This document shows, in pieces, positions 7,472 through 12,318 of a stretch of 12,386 nt of DNA; the stretch's first letter is position 1; every line of letters begins with the position of its first letter. This DNA is from Candidatus Daviesbacteria bacterium (lineage in GTDB: Bacteria > Patescibacteria > Microgenomatia > Daviesbacterales > UBA10151). Made by a program: the position numbers and the translations under genes. The stretch is taken from positions 1 to 12,386 of the forward strand of contig JAUSHE010000011.1 of NCBI GenBank assembly GCA_030648435.1, read 5' to 3'. The notes beneath the pieces were generated by a model. It was not told where the DNA came from, searched no databases, and worked only from the letters and a program-made list of their open reading frames with translations.

Positions 7472-8097
7472 GTACTAAAATCGCCTTCGGCACGCATTTC
7501 ATGATTATGATCTCCTCTTTCCAGCTCTTCCTCAAAACTTGAAATTGCATCCAAAACCTCTTCAGGTGTGGAAACTATTTTGTAAACCTTCAGCTCTTGT
7601 GGTCTAAGCAGCATATTTTTTTTCAATACATTAATAATATTTTCCCAAAATTTCCCATACAAAATTATGGGTTTATGATGTCCGAAATAAAGCTTTGCCA
7701 AACCCCAGGCCATACCGAGTTCAGATAAAGTGCCTGATCCGCCGTTAAAGACAATATAAATCTGACCTGTTCTCATTAAAGCTAATGTCCGTTCAACATA
7801 ATTTGTTGTTTTTATTTCCTGATCAAATAAATTTTTGGGGTCTCTGCCTCTATAATTGGGAATATCTTCAGAATAAAGCGTCACGCCAATCACTTTCCCT
7901 CCACCATCTTTGGCGCCAATTGTGGCCGCCCTCATTACACCCGGCCCTCCCCCATCCACTACCGTATATCCCGCTTCTGCCAGCTTTTCAGTTACATCTC
8001 TTACAGTTTGAAATAATTCACTGTTTTCCGGTGCATCTGCATAACCGAAAACTGCTATATATTGAATTGTTCTGGCTTTCTTTTCTCTAAGATCCAT
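7468..8097 (-). CDS. LOG-family nucleotide phosphoribohydrolase (SLOG fold)
   Basis: Rossmann-like LOG protein of 209 residues. Characterised members hydrolyse nucleoside 5'-monophosphates (AMP, or cytokinin ribotides) to free base and ribose 5-phosphate; many bacterial members were once mis-named lysine decarboxylases. Seen here are GGGPGVMRAA (49-58) and GGSGTLSELG (119-128), the phosphate-binding and catalytic GGxGTxxE motif with Glu126. The Pro normally before GG is Asn. ERTLALM (about 102-108) carries the conserved Arg. The C-terminus ends in an acidic/His-rich tail. The ATG at 8097 is preferred to a TTG two codons upstream. It overlaps the rpiB stop by 11 nt, and its own stop overlaps the VKOR start. 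Adjacency to ribose-5-phosphate isomerase suggests that its ribose 5-phosphate product feeds that enzyme. Substrate base is unknown. Confidence 0.87.
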   Translation of the reverse strand: MDLREKKARTIQYIAVFGYADAPENSELFQTVRDVTEKLAEAGYTVVDGGGPGVMRAATIGAKDGGGKVIGVTLYSEDIPNYRGRDPKNLFDQEIKTTNYVERTLALMRTGQIYIVFNGGSGTLSELGMAWGLAKLYFGHHKPIILYGKFWENIINVLKKNMLLRPQELKVYKIVSTPEEVLDAISSFEEELERGDHNHEMRAEGDFST

Positions 8098-8533
8098 TTT
8101 CAATTTTCTCTATTCTTCTAATGTGTCTTTCTTCTTCTGAAAAAGGTGTTTCTAAAAATAACTTAACTGCGCTGTTAGCTTCTTCCTCTGTTAAAAATCT
8201 TGCGCCTAAAGACAGTATATTAGAATTGTTGTGCTGACGGGTCAACGAGGGCATTTCTTCTGCTTTGCCATAATAGACAGCAGCCCTCACATTTGGGAAT
8301 TTATTGGCAACCATTGCCTCTCCTTGTCCTGAACCACCCAAAATAATTGCCTTGCTGGTTGGATCTTTCGATACAGCCTCTGCAGCTTTAGATATAAAAT
8401 CAGGGTAATCATCTTCCGGATCAAAAGTTTCCGCGCCGAAATCTATTACTTCGTAACCATCTTTAACCAAAAACTCCTTAATCTTTTCTTTTAATTCAAA
8501 CCCCGCATGGTCAGCGGCAAGATATACTTTCAT
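8087..8533 (-). CDS. rpiB: Ribose-5-phosphate isomerase B
   Basis: Cytosolic isomerase interconverting ribose 5-phosphate and ribulose 5-phosphate in the non-oxidative pentose phosphate pathway; 148 residues, normal for the RpiB/LacAB family. Motifs are AADHAG (6-11), the YPDF segment (43-46), GGSGQGEAMVANK (66-78) and RQHNNSNILSLGAR (99-112). In Escherichia coli RpiB the catalytic base is a Cys in the GTG loop; here that position is Gly and Glu72 sits where the Mycobacterium tuberculosis enzyme uses its catalytic Glu, so this is the Glu-type enzyme. It is the first gene of the minus-strand operon. A TACAAT -10 box 7 nt before its ATG suggests a leaderless transcript. The last 11 nt overlap the LOG gene. 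Confidence 0.94.
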   Translation of the reverse strand: MKVYLAADHAGFELKEKIKEFLVKDGYEVIDFGAETFDPEDDYPDFISKAAEAVSKDPTSKAIILGGSGQGEAMVANKFPNVRAAVYYGKAEEMPSLTRQHNNSNILSLGARFLTEEEANSAVKLFLETPFSEEERHIRRIEKIENGS

Positions 8534-8540
8534 GATTATT

Positions 8541-8546
8541 ATTGTA
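8541..8546 (-). promoter_or_regulatory. -10 box of the rpiB-copper operon
   Basis: Read on the minus strand, TACAAT ends 7 nt before the rpiB ATG, giving a leaderless or nearly leaderless mRNA. No convincing TTGACA-type box lies 16-18 bp upstream. It faces away from the plus-strand promoter at 8568-8596, so the two promoters nearly touch. Confidence 0.42.
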
Positions 8547-8567
8547 TCATGATCTATTTTGTACTAC

Positions 8568-8596
8568 TTGACCGTTTTTAACCCATCTGATATAAA
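8568..8596 (+). promoter_or_regulatory. Strong plus-strand promoter in the regulatory island
   Basis: TTGACC (8568-8573), 17 bp spacer, TATAAA (8591-8596) with an extended -10 TG (TGATATAAA). This is close to the sigma-70 consensus. Transcription would start near 8603. No gene follows before the terminator at 8631-8654. Confidence 0.6.
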
Positions 8597-8602
8597 TGTT
8601 AG

Positions 8603-8654
8603 CGCTTACTGAAAAGTAGGTTTTCAAGAAAACTCGCCTTGTGCGAGTTTTTTT
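8603..8654 (+). ncRNA. Candidate ~50 nt small RNA
   Basis: Bounded by an extended -10 promoter and an intrinsic terminator, with no ORF. The 5' half folds as CTTACT-GAAA-AGTAGG (8605-8620), a hairpin with a GNRA tetraloop; the 3' half is the terminator hairpin. It starts about 70 nt from the rpiB start, divergently, so it does not overlap that mRNA. It could be a small RNA or a prematurely ended leader. No known family was recognised. Confidence 0.33.
8629..8654 (+). terminator. Intrinsic terminator 1
   Basis: ACTCGC (8632-8637), loop CTTGT, GCGAGT (8643-8648), followed by a run of seven T that shares the last stem base (8648-8654). Upstream A residues extend the stem against the T tract. 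The reverse strand also ends in TTTTCTT, so weak bidirectional action is possible. Confidence 0.72.
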
Positions 8655-8684
8655 GTGGATTAAATTAAGAGTAAGAGAAAGTAC

Positions 8685-8741
8685 AGGTGTAGATACGTGT
8701 CCACCTGGAGGGTGGATTAGCTTGGCACCTATCCTTTTTTT
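8685..8741 (+). terminator. Intrinsic terminator 2 with competing upstream hairpins
   Basis: GGATTAG (8714-8720) pairs with CTATCC (8729-8734) with one bulged T, followed by seven T (8735-8741). Upstream, AGGTG (8685-8689) can pair with CACCT (8702-8706), while CCACC (8701-8705) can instead pair with GGTGG (8711-8715), which would break the terminator stem. GGTG can also pair with CACC (8726-8729). The layout resembles an attenuator, but no ligand, leader peptide or known riboswitch family was recognised. Confidence 0.45.
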
Positions 8742-8750
8742 AAAAAAGCA

Positions 8751-8779
8751 TTGACAGTAATTTAATTTCATAATATTAT
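8751..8779 (+). promoter_or_regulatory. Promoter of the FMN-riboswitch transporter unit
   Basis: TTGACA (8751-8756, perfect), 17 bp spacer, TATTAT (8774-8779). The predicted start near 8786 falls exactly at the 5' base of riboswitch stem P1, so the aptamer begins with the transcript. Confidence 0.8.
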
Positions 8780-8786
8780 AGATAGG

Positions 8787-8893
8787 TTCTTTCGGGGTTT
8801 GGGTGCAATTCCCAATCGGTGGTATACTCCACGAGCCTAAAAAGCACGAACTGGTGTGAATCCAGTAGCGACCGTACAGTCGGGATGAAAGAA
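8787..8893 (+). promoter_or_regulatory. FMN riboswitch (RFN element)
   Basis: All aptamer stems can be paired by eye. P1 is TTCTTTC (8787-8793) with GAAAGAA (8887-8893). P2 is TTGGG (8799-8803) with CCCAA (8811-8815). P3 is GTGG (8819-8822) with CCAC (8829-8832). P4 is short, around 8835-8844. P5 is ACTGG (8850-8854) with CCAGT (8862-8866). P6 is CGAC (8869-8872) with GTCG (8879-8882). Conserved stretches such as TCGGGG, GTGCAATTCCC, CGGTGGTA, GTGTGAATCC and AGTCGGGATGAAAGAA match the RFN consensus. There is no terminator before the gene. The 3' strand of P1 ends 5 nt before the ATG and overlaps the only purine-rich ribosome site, so FMN binding probably blocks translation directly. Confidence 0.93.
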
Positions 8894-8898
8894 AGAAT

Positions 8899-9798
8899 AT
8901 GAAGAAATTTAAGGACTACGGTCCGCTTTTTGTTATTATTGCTGCGCTTCTTTGGAGTTTAGACGGTCTGCTCCGGCGTGGTCTTTATTCTCTACCTCCT
9001 GCGGTTGTTGTTTTCTATGAACACTTATTAGGCGCAATCATCCTTATTTTTCTTATTACTAAATGGCTGCCTGATGTCAGGAAAATGACCAAAAAAGAGT
9101 GGCTTGCCATAAGCTTGGTAGCTCTTTTTTCCGGCGCTTTGGGAACTATTTTTTATACCGCCGCACTTGGTAAAGTAAATTACATTCAATTTTCGGTAGT
9201 GGTACTTTTACAGCAACTGCAGCCTATTTGGGCAATTTCCGCAGCAGCCATACTGTTGAAAGAAAAAATTACAAAATCTTTTGTAATTTGGGCAATTCTT
9301 GCACTTGTTGCAGCATACTTTATTACCTTTAAGGATTTAACTGTAAACCTTACAACGGGCAGCGGCACGGTTATTGCGGGGCTTCTGGCTCTTTCTGCGG
9401 GATTGTTATGGGGAGGTTCAACTGCCATCAGTAAATACGTTTTAAATAAAGTCTCTTTCCTTACGGCCACGGCTCTGCGGTTTTTTCTGGCTCCCATTTT
9501 TGCTTTAGTGTTTATTGCCTCATCAAATCAAATCCCCGCCCTTTTTACGCTTAATCAGGACCAGTGGATAAGTTTGCTTCTTATCACTTTCTCAACCGGC
9601 ATGGTAGCGCTTGCTATCTATTATTACGGCCTTAAGAAAACCCCTGCCAGAGTAACTACCGTCTGTGAGCTTGTCTGGCCTGCTTCTGCAATTTTTATTG
9701 ATTATTTTTACTTTCATAAGGGGTTGTCCCCAACACAAATCCTGGGGGTTTTAGTATTGCTTCTGGCAATTTACAAAGTCACCCGGATCAAACGTTAA
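8899..9798 (+). CDS. EamA/DMT-family transporter, probable riboflavin importer
   Basis: Polytopic membrane transporter of 299 residues with about ten spans and two EamA repeats (about 8-140 and 153-295), the normal DMT size. The FMN riboswitch directly upstream implies a flavin-related substrate. DMT-family riboflavin transporters (RibN) under FMN riboswitches are known in Proteobacteria, so the best call is uptake of riboflavin or a precursor; this rests on the riboswitch, not on transporter residues. The first repeat has ALLWSLDGLLRR near the N-terminus and the second ALSAGLLWGGSTAISKY, both typical EamA segments. The ATG at 8899 lies just after the riboswitch. The 3' end overlaps the convergent GIY-YIG gene by 11 nt. 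No riboflavin biosynthesis gene is present in the window. A general metabolite or amino-acid exporter is the alternative. Confidence 0.88.
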   Translation: MKKFKDYGPLFVIIAALLWSLDGLLRRGLYSLPPAVVVFYEHLLGAIILIFLITKWLPDVRKMTKKEWLAISLVALFSGALGTIFYTAALGKVNYIQFSVVVLLQQLQPIWAISAAAILLKEKITKSFVIWAILALVAAYFITFKDLTVNLTTGSGTVIAGLLALSAGLLWGGSTAISKYVLNKVSFLTATALRFFLAPIFALVFIASSNQIPALFTLNQDQWISLLLITFSTGMVALAIYYYGLKKTPARVTTVCELVWPASAIFIDYFYFHKGLSPTQILGVLVLLLAIYKVTRIKR

Positions 9799-10036
9799 TT
9801 AATGCTTCTTTTTTAGCTTTTGTCCATTGCTTAATTTCATATTCTCTCCTCAAAGCCTCAGTTTTAGTCCCATATTCTTCCGAATAAACTAGTTGAAAAG
9901 AAGAAAAATATTTCATGTATTTAGCAGACTTCGTAGTTTTGCTTTGGTGTTCTTTTAGCCTTTTTTCTAAGTTATTAGTTTGACCAATATATAAAGTATT
10001 TGAAGAAGTTCTTAAAATATAAACTGTATAAATCAT
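9788..10036 (-). CDS. GIY-YIG nuclease-domain protein (UPF0213-like)
   Basis: Stand-alone GIY-YIG domain of 82 residues, similar in size to the YhbQ/UPF0213 group, thought to act on DNA (repair or recombination intermediates). The motif pair is VYIL...LYIG, split by RTSSNT, followed by QTNNLEKRLKEHQ with the conserved Arg and His. REYEIKQW carries the metal-binding Glu, and KAKKEALI is the usual C-terminal helix. The start is set at the ATG at 10036 (MIYTVYIL). A longer in-frame start exists, but its ten extra residues come from the REP-like repeat and lie over the promoter. TATAAT sits 6 nt upstream of the chosen ATG. The 3' end overlaps the transporter gene by 11 nt. Such small GIY-YIG genes are common and often mobile; no intron or homing context is visible. 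Confidence 0.86.
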   Translation of the reverse strand: MIYTVYILRTSSNTLYIGQTNNLEKRLKEHQSKTTKSAKYMKYFSSFQLVYSEEYGTKTEALRREYEIKQWTKAKKEALINV

Positions 10037-10042
10037 ATCTGC

Positions 10043-10048
10043 ATTATA
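10043..10048 (-). promoter_or_regulatory. -10 box of the GIY-YIG gene
   Basis: Read on the minus strand, a perfect TATAAT is followed by GCAGAT and then the ATG, a 6 nt spacing that predicts a leaderless mRNA. The region upstream of the -10 is the REP-like palindrome, so any -35 contact would fall within it; no TTGACA-like hexamer is visible. Confidence 0.55.
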
Positions 10049-10050
10049 TC

Positions 10051-10157
10051 CTTCGACTCGTTTCACTCGCTCAGGACGATTCGACTTTATATTTTTTTTT
10101 GGCTATAGCCGTGAGCGAACTAGTGGTGAGCAAAGTCGAACCACGAAGTGAGTCGAA
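10051..10157. repeat. Nested inverted repeat with REP-like palindrome arms
   Basis: Outer arms TTCGACTC (10052-10059) and GAGTCGAA (10150-10157); inner arms TTCGACTTT (10080-10088) and AAAGTCGAA (10132-10140). CGCTCA (10068-10073) can also pair with TGAGCG (10112-10117). The perfect palindrome GGCTATAGCC (10101-10110) sits near the middle after a run of T. The left arm, CTTCGACTC...GCTCAGGAC, resembles widespread REP-like palindromes of the form CTTCGAC...GCTCAGGA. No transposase gene is nearby. It separates the GIY-YIG promoter from the end of the CNNM/CorC gene. Confidence 0.7.
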
Positions 10158-10160
10158 TCG

Positions 10161-10203
10161 GCTGAGCATACCGGTCTACCCTCGTTTAGTCATTATAACC
10201 TGA
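10161..10203 (+). repeat. Dispersed repeat, copy R1
   Basis: About 43 bp beginning GCTGAGCATACCGGTCTA and ending near TCATTATAACCTGA. It aligns with R2 (11690-11731) over most of its length, with 17 of 18 matches at the left end and a 2 nt gap afterwards. It sits directly beside the right outer arm of the nested inverted repeat. Function unknown. Confidence 0.6.
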
Positions 10204-10211
10204 CCCACATA

Positions 10212-10231
10212 GCAGAAACTTAAGTTTCTGC
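10212..10231. repeat. 20-bp perfect palindrome across the corC-like stop codon
   Basis: GCAGAAAC-TTAA-GTTTCTGC is a perfect palindrome whose 3' part contains the TAA stop (10220-10222) of the minus-strand gene. As RNA it makes an 8 bp hairpin with a TTAA loop. No T tract follows on either strand, so classic intrinsic termination is not supported; transcript 3'-end protection is possible. Confidence 0.6.
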
Positions 10232-11497
10232 AACTAAAATTTTATCAACCCTGTTGCCATCCATATCTAAAACCTCAAATCTTAATAGGTCTATCTCAAA
10301 GCTGTCGCCTAAGGCAGGAATACGACCGAGTTTATACATAACAAAGCCACCAACAGTATGATAATTTCCTGACTTTTCGCCGGAAAGTCTGCTGATATGG
10401 AAATGCTCTTTAAATTCATCAATCGGTACAAGACCATCCACTAGGAAGGAGCCATCATCCCTCTTGCTTATATCCTGCTCTCCCAACTCATCAATAGTTG
10501 GTATATCTCCAACAATTGCCTCCAAAATATCAGTCATAGATACAACACCTTGAACATTGCCGTATTCATCAACAACCAAAGCCATATGAATACCTGATTT
10601 TTTAAACAGTTCCAAGACTTTTAACCCATCTGTAGTTTCCGGAATAAAAAGCGGCTTATGAAGAAATTTTTTCAAATCAATTTTTTCTTCTATTAAGAAG
10701 TTTGCCAAAATATCTTCAGTCATAACAACCCCAAGCACTTTATCAAGAGTATCCCGGCATACAGGGAAGTGAGAATGAGGATGCTTTGCAGCTCTTGAAC
10801 GTATGTCTTTGAATGAGGAGTCTATATCAAGCCAGACAATTTCCTTCCGAGAAGTCATGAACGTATTCACTTTCTTGTCCCCCAACTGAAGGGTGCGTTC
10901 TACAATATCTTTTTCTGCCGCCTCAAAAACTCCCACTCTTGCCCCTTCCCGAATAAGCATCCTTATTTCTTCCACACTGACTGCTTCTTCTTTTGGCTTT
11001 ATCTGAAACACTTTTAAAATAAAATCTGTTGAAAGGCTTAACAGATACACCAGTGGTGCACTTATTTTTGAAAGTGCACGCATGGGCTGAGCAGCAGCAG
11101 AGGCGATAAGTTCAGGATTACTAAGTCCCAAGCGTTTTGGTACCAGTTCTCCAATAATTAAAGAAAGATAAGTAATTACAGCTACCACAATGGCAATACC
11201 TATGGCCTCACTATAAAAGGCGAGATAATGGATAGTTTGAAAATAGATAGCTAAAGTCTTTGCAATTGTGGCTCCTCCAAATGCACCGGCCAGTATACCC
11301 ACCAGAGTTATACCTATTTGAACGGTTGATAAAAATCTATTGGGAGAGTTTTTAAGATCTAATACTGCTTGGGCGTTTTTGTCACCCTCCTGGGCAAGCT
11401 GTTGAAGTCTTGATTTGCGCGCAGAGATGACTGCAATTTCCACCATGGCAAATATGCCATTAAGAAGAATAAGCAGCAGTATGATTATTATTTCCAT
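10220..11497 (-). CDS. CNNM/CorC (HlyC) family transporter with paired CBS domains
   Basis: Membrane protein of 425 residues of the CNNM/CorC family, implicated in Mg2+ (and Co2+) efflux and often mis-called hemolysin. Order of domains: CNNM/DUF21 membrane domain with about four spans (1-190), including SARKSRLQQLAQEGDKNA and the VPKRLGLSNPE segment; a CBS pair (about 205-335) with FMTSRKEIVWLDID and MALVVDEYGNVQGVVSMTDIL; and the C-terminal CorC/HlyC domain (about 345-423). Full length for the family. The CBS pair probably binds ATP-Mg as a sensor. No Shine-Dalgarno sequence precedes the ATG; a TATAAT box 20 nt upstream predicts a 5' UTR of about 13 nt. The stop lies in a 20-bp palindrome. 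Ion specificity cannot be read from sequence. Confidence 0.92.
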   Translation of the reverse strand: MEIIIILLLILLNGIFAMVEIAVISARKSRLQQLAQEGDKNAQAVLDLKNSPNRFLSTVQIGITLVGILAGAFGGATIAKTLAIYFQTIHYLAFYSEAIGIAIVVAVITYLSLIIGELVPKRLGLSNPELIASAAAQPMRALSKISAPLVYLLSLSTDFILKVFQIKPKEEAVSVEEIRMLIREGARVGVFEAAEKDIVERTLQLGDKKVNTFMTSRKEIVWLDIDSSFKDIRSRAAKHPHSHFPVCRDTLDKVLGVVMTEDILANFLIEEKIDLKKFLHKPLFIPETTDGLKVLELFKKSGIHMALVVDEYGNVQGVVSMTDILEAIVGDIPTIDELGEQDISKRDDGSFLVDGLVPIDEFKEHFHISRLSGEKSGNYHTVGGFVMYKLGRIPALGDSFEIDLLRFEVLDMDGNRVDKILVAET

Positions 11498-11517
11498 GAA
11501 AGCTATTTTAGAATTTG

Positions 11518-11523
11518 ATTATA
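11518..11523 (-). promoter_or_regulatory. -10 box of the CNNM/CorC-type gene
   Basis: A perfect TATAAT on the minus strand, 20 nt before the ATG, so the 5' UTR would be about 13 nt. The -35 position (GAAAAA) is poor. This gene is the exception to the 6-7 nt spacing seen at other starts here. Confidence 0.5.
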
Positions 11524-11543
11524 CACTCAATCTGCTGCCTTTT

Positions 11544-11651
11544 TCACTTCTTAATAATACTTGCTCTGATTTCTGTGTAGCCTAATATTATTGCCTCTGA
11601 TCCTTCTTTCCTGAAGCCGTTTTTGACGCATTTTTCAGCAACCAGTTCAAT
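11544..11651 (-). pseudogene. Remnant of an Asp/Glu racemase C-terminus
   Basis: One minus-strand frame reads open for 35 codons before a TGA at 11544-11546. Its middle, GSEAIILGYTEIRASI, resembles the C-terminal signature of aspartate/glutamate racemases (AxxILGCTEI), where the Cys is the second catalytic residue. Here that Cys is Tyr, an in-frame TAG lies directly upstream (11652-11654), and no start codon or N-terminal part exists. The same frame stays readable further upstream (DRYAQPSSAPHVTGLPI) into repeat R2. The match is short and made by eye, so chance resemblance is possible. Confidence 0.42.
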
Positions 11652-11689
11652 CTAAATAGGCAATCCGGTCACATGGGGTGCACTACTTG

Positions 11690-11731
11690 GCTGAGCGTAC
11701 CGGTCTAGACCCTTTCAATCGTTATAGCCGA
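11690..11731 (+). repeat. Dispersed repeat, copy R2
   Basis: About 42 bp beginning GCTGAGCGTACCGGTCTAGA and ending CGTTATAGCCGAA. It is the best-preserved copy and contains the perfect palindrome GGTCTAGACC (11702-11711). It pairs with R1 (10161) and more loosely with R3, 72 bp to the right. Confidence 0.6.
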
Positions 11732-11761
11732 ATGAGACGCCTAGGGTTATAGTCTGTAAAA

Positions 11762-11803
11762 ATTGAGCATGTCGGTCAAGACCTTTTCTGACATATAGTC
11801 CCG
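11762..11803 (+). repeat. Dispersed repeat, diverged copy R3
   Basis: Begins ATTGAGCATGTCGGTCAAGA and ends ATATAGTCCCGA. It keeps the TGAGC, CGGTC-AGACC, TTTTC and TATAG blocks of R2 in the same order, and GGTCAAGACC is the counterpart of the R2 palindrome. It lies just downstream of the TspO stop and is clearly more diverged. Confidence 0.45.
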
Positions 11804-11832
11804 AACCAACATTGTCTTGTCTCCAATTTATC

Positions 11833-12312
11833 CTAAGGATTTAAGATAATAATAGATAAGTTCAAGATAGCCGCAAAACTAACCCAAGCAAAATACGGAA
11901 TTAGAAGCCAACCTGCAAGTTTAGATATTTTTAGAAATTTCTTAATCGTTAGGCAAATTGTAAACCACAAAAGAATTATTACAACAAACGCTGCGATTGG
12001 AGATTTTAGACCAAAGAAAAGTATCGACCAAAGTACATTTAGCGCCAACTGAACGAAAAAGATACTTAAGCCTAAACGCCTTTCTTTAATATTAGTTTTA
12101 GTGACCCAAAAAATATAAAGCGAAACCCCCATCATTAAGTAAAGTAACGTCCAAACCGGTCCAAAGACCCAATTTGGAGGACTAAAAAATGGTTTATTTA
12201 AAGTTACATACCAGGTATCAATTGCTCCAATTGTGAACGCCGAGCCTACTGCGGCAGCCAAGAAACAAACACCAATACTAAAAAACAAGGGAATAATTTT
12301 TAATTTGGTCAT
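11833..12312 (-). CDS. tspO: TspO/MBR family membrane protein
   Basis: Five-span membrane protein of 159 residues, the standard size for the TspO/MBR (translocator/peripheral benzodiazepine receptor) family. Family signatures are seen in order: TWYVTLNKPFFSPPNWVFG and PVWTLLYLMMGVSLY (about 33-66), VQLALNVLWSILFFG (about 86-100), and the last span with PYFAWVSFAAILNLSI (about 138-153). Members bind porphyrins and other hydrophobic ligands and are linked to stress responses and tetrapyrrole handling; the role in this organism is not known. A perfect TATAAT ends 6 nt before the ATG, predicting a leaderless mRNA. No heme or carotenoid gene is near. Confidence 0.93.
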   Translation of the reverse strand: MTKLKIIPLFFSIGVCFLAAAVGSAFTIGAIDTWYVTLNKPFFSPPNWVFGPVWTLLYLMMGVSLYIFWVTKTNIKERRLGLSIFFVQLALNVLWSILFFGLKSPIAAFVVIILLWFTICLTIKKFLKISKLAGWLLIPYFAWVSFAAILNLSIIILNP

Positions 12313-12318
12313 ATTTTT

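Larger units (their letters stand above)
11498..11832. other. Gene-free stretch between the TspO and CNNM/CorC genes
   Basis: These 335 nt hold no intact gene. Read from the CNNM/CorC start outward they contain that gene's promoter (11518-11523), a short racemase-like coding remnant (11544-11651), dispersed repeat copies R2 and R3, and the region just after the TspO stop. No clear terminator for the TspO gene was found. Confidence 0.7.

Noticed and set aside
8596..8619. A 7-codon leader peptide (ATG at 8596) after the plus-strand promoter
   Set aside because: Its ATG overlaps the last base of the -10 box, so it would lie upstream of the transcription start.
8709..8725. AGGGTGG resembling the T-box antiterminator sequence
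   Set aside because: The following ACCGCG is absent, no specifier stem fits in the space after the first terminator, and the downstream gene is already explained by the FMN riboswitch.
8547..8771. A 74-codon open frame on the minus strand in the regulatory island
   Set aside because: It crosses two intrinsic terminators and two promoters of the other strand, has a composition unlike the neighbouring proteins and shows no recognisable domain.
10037..10066. N-terminal extension of the GIY-YIG protein by ten residues
   Set aside because: The extra codons come from the REP-like repeat and span the TATAAT box; the conserved domain starts at the ATG at 10036.
10161..11803. Dispersed repeats as integron attC sites or a CRISPR array
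   Set aside because: They lack the paired attC core sites, are unevenly spaced (over 1.4 kb, then 72 bp) and have no integrase or cas gene nearby.
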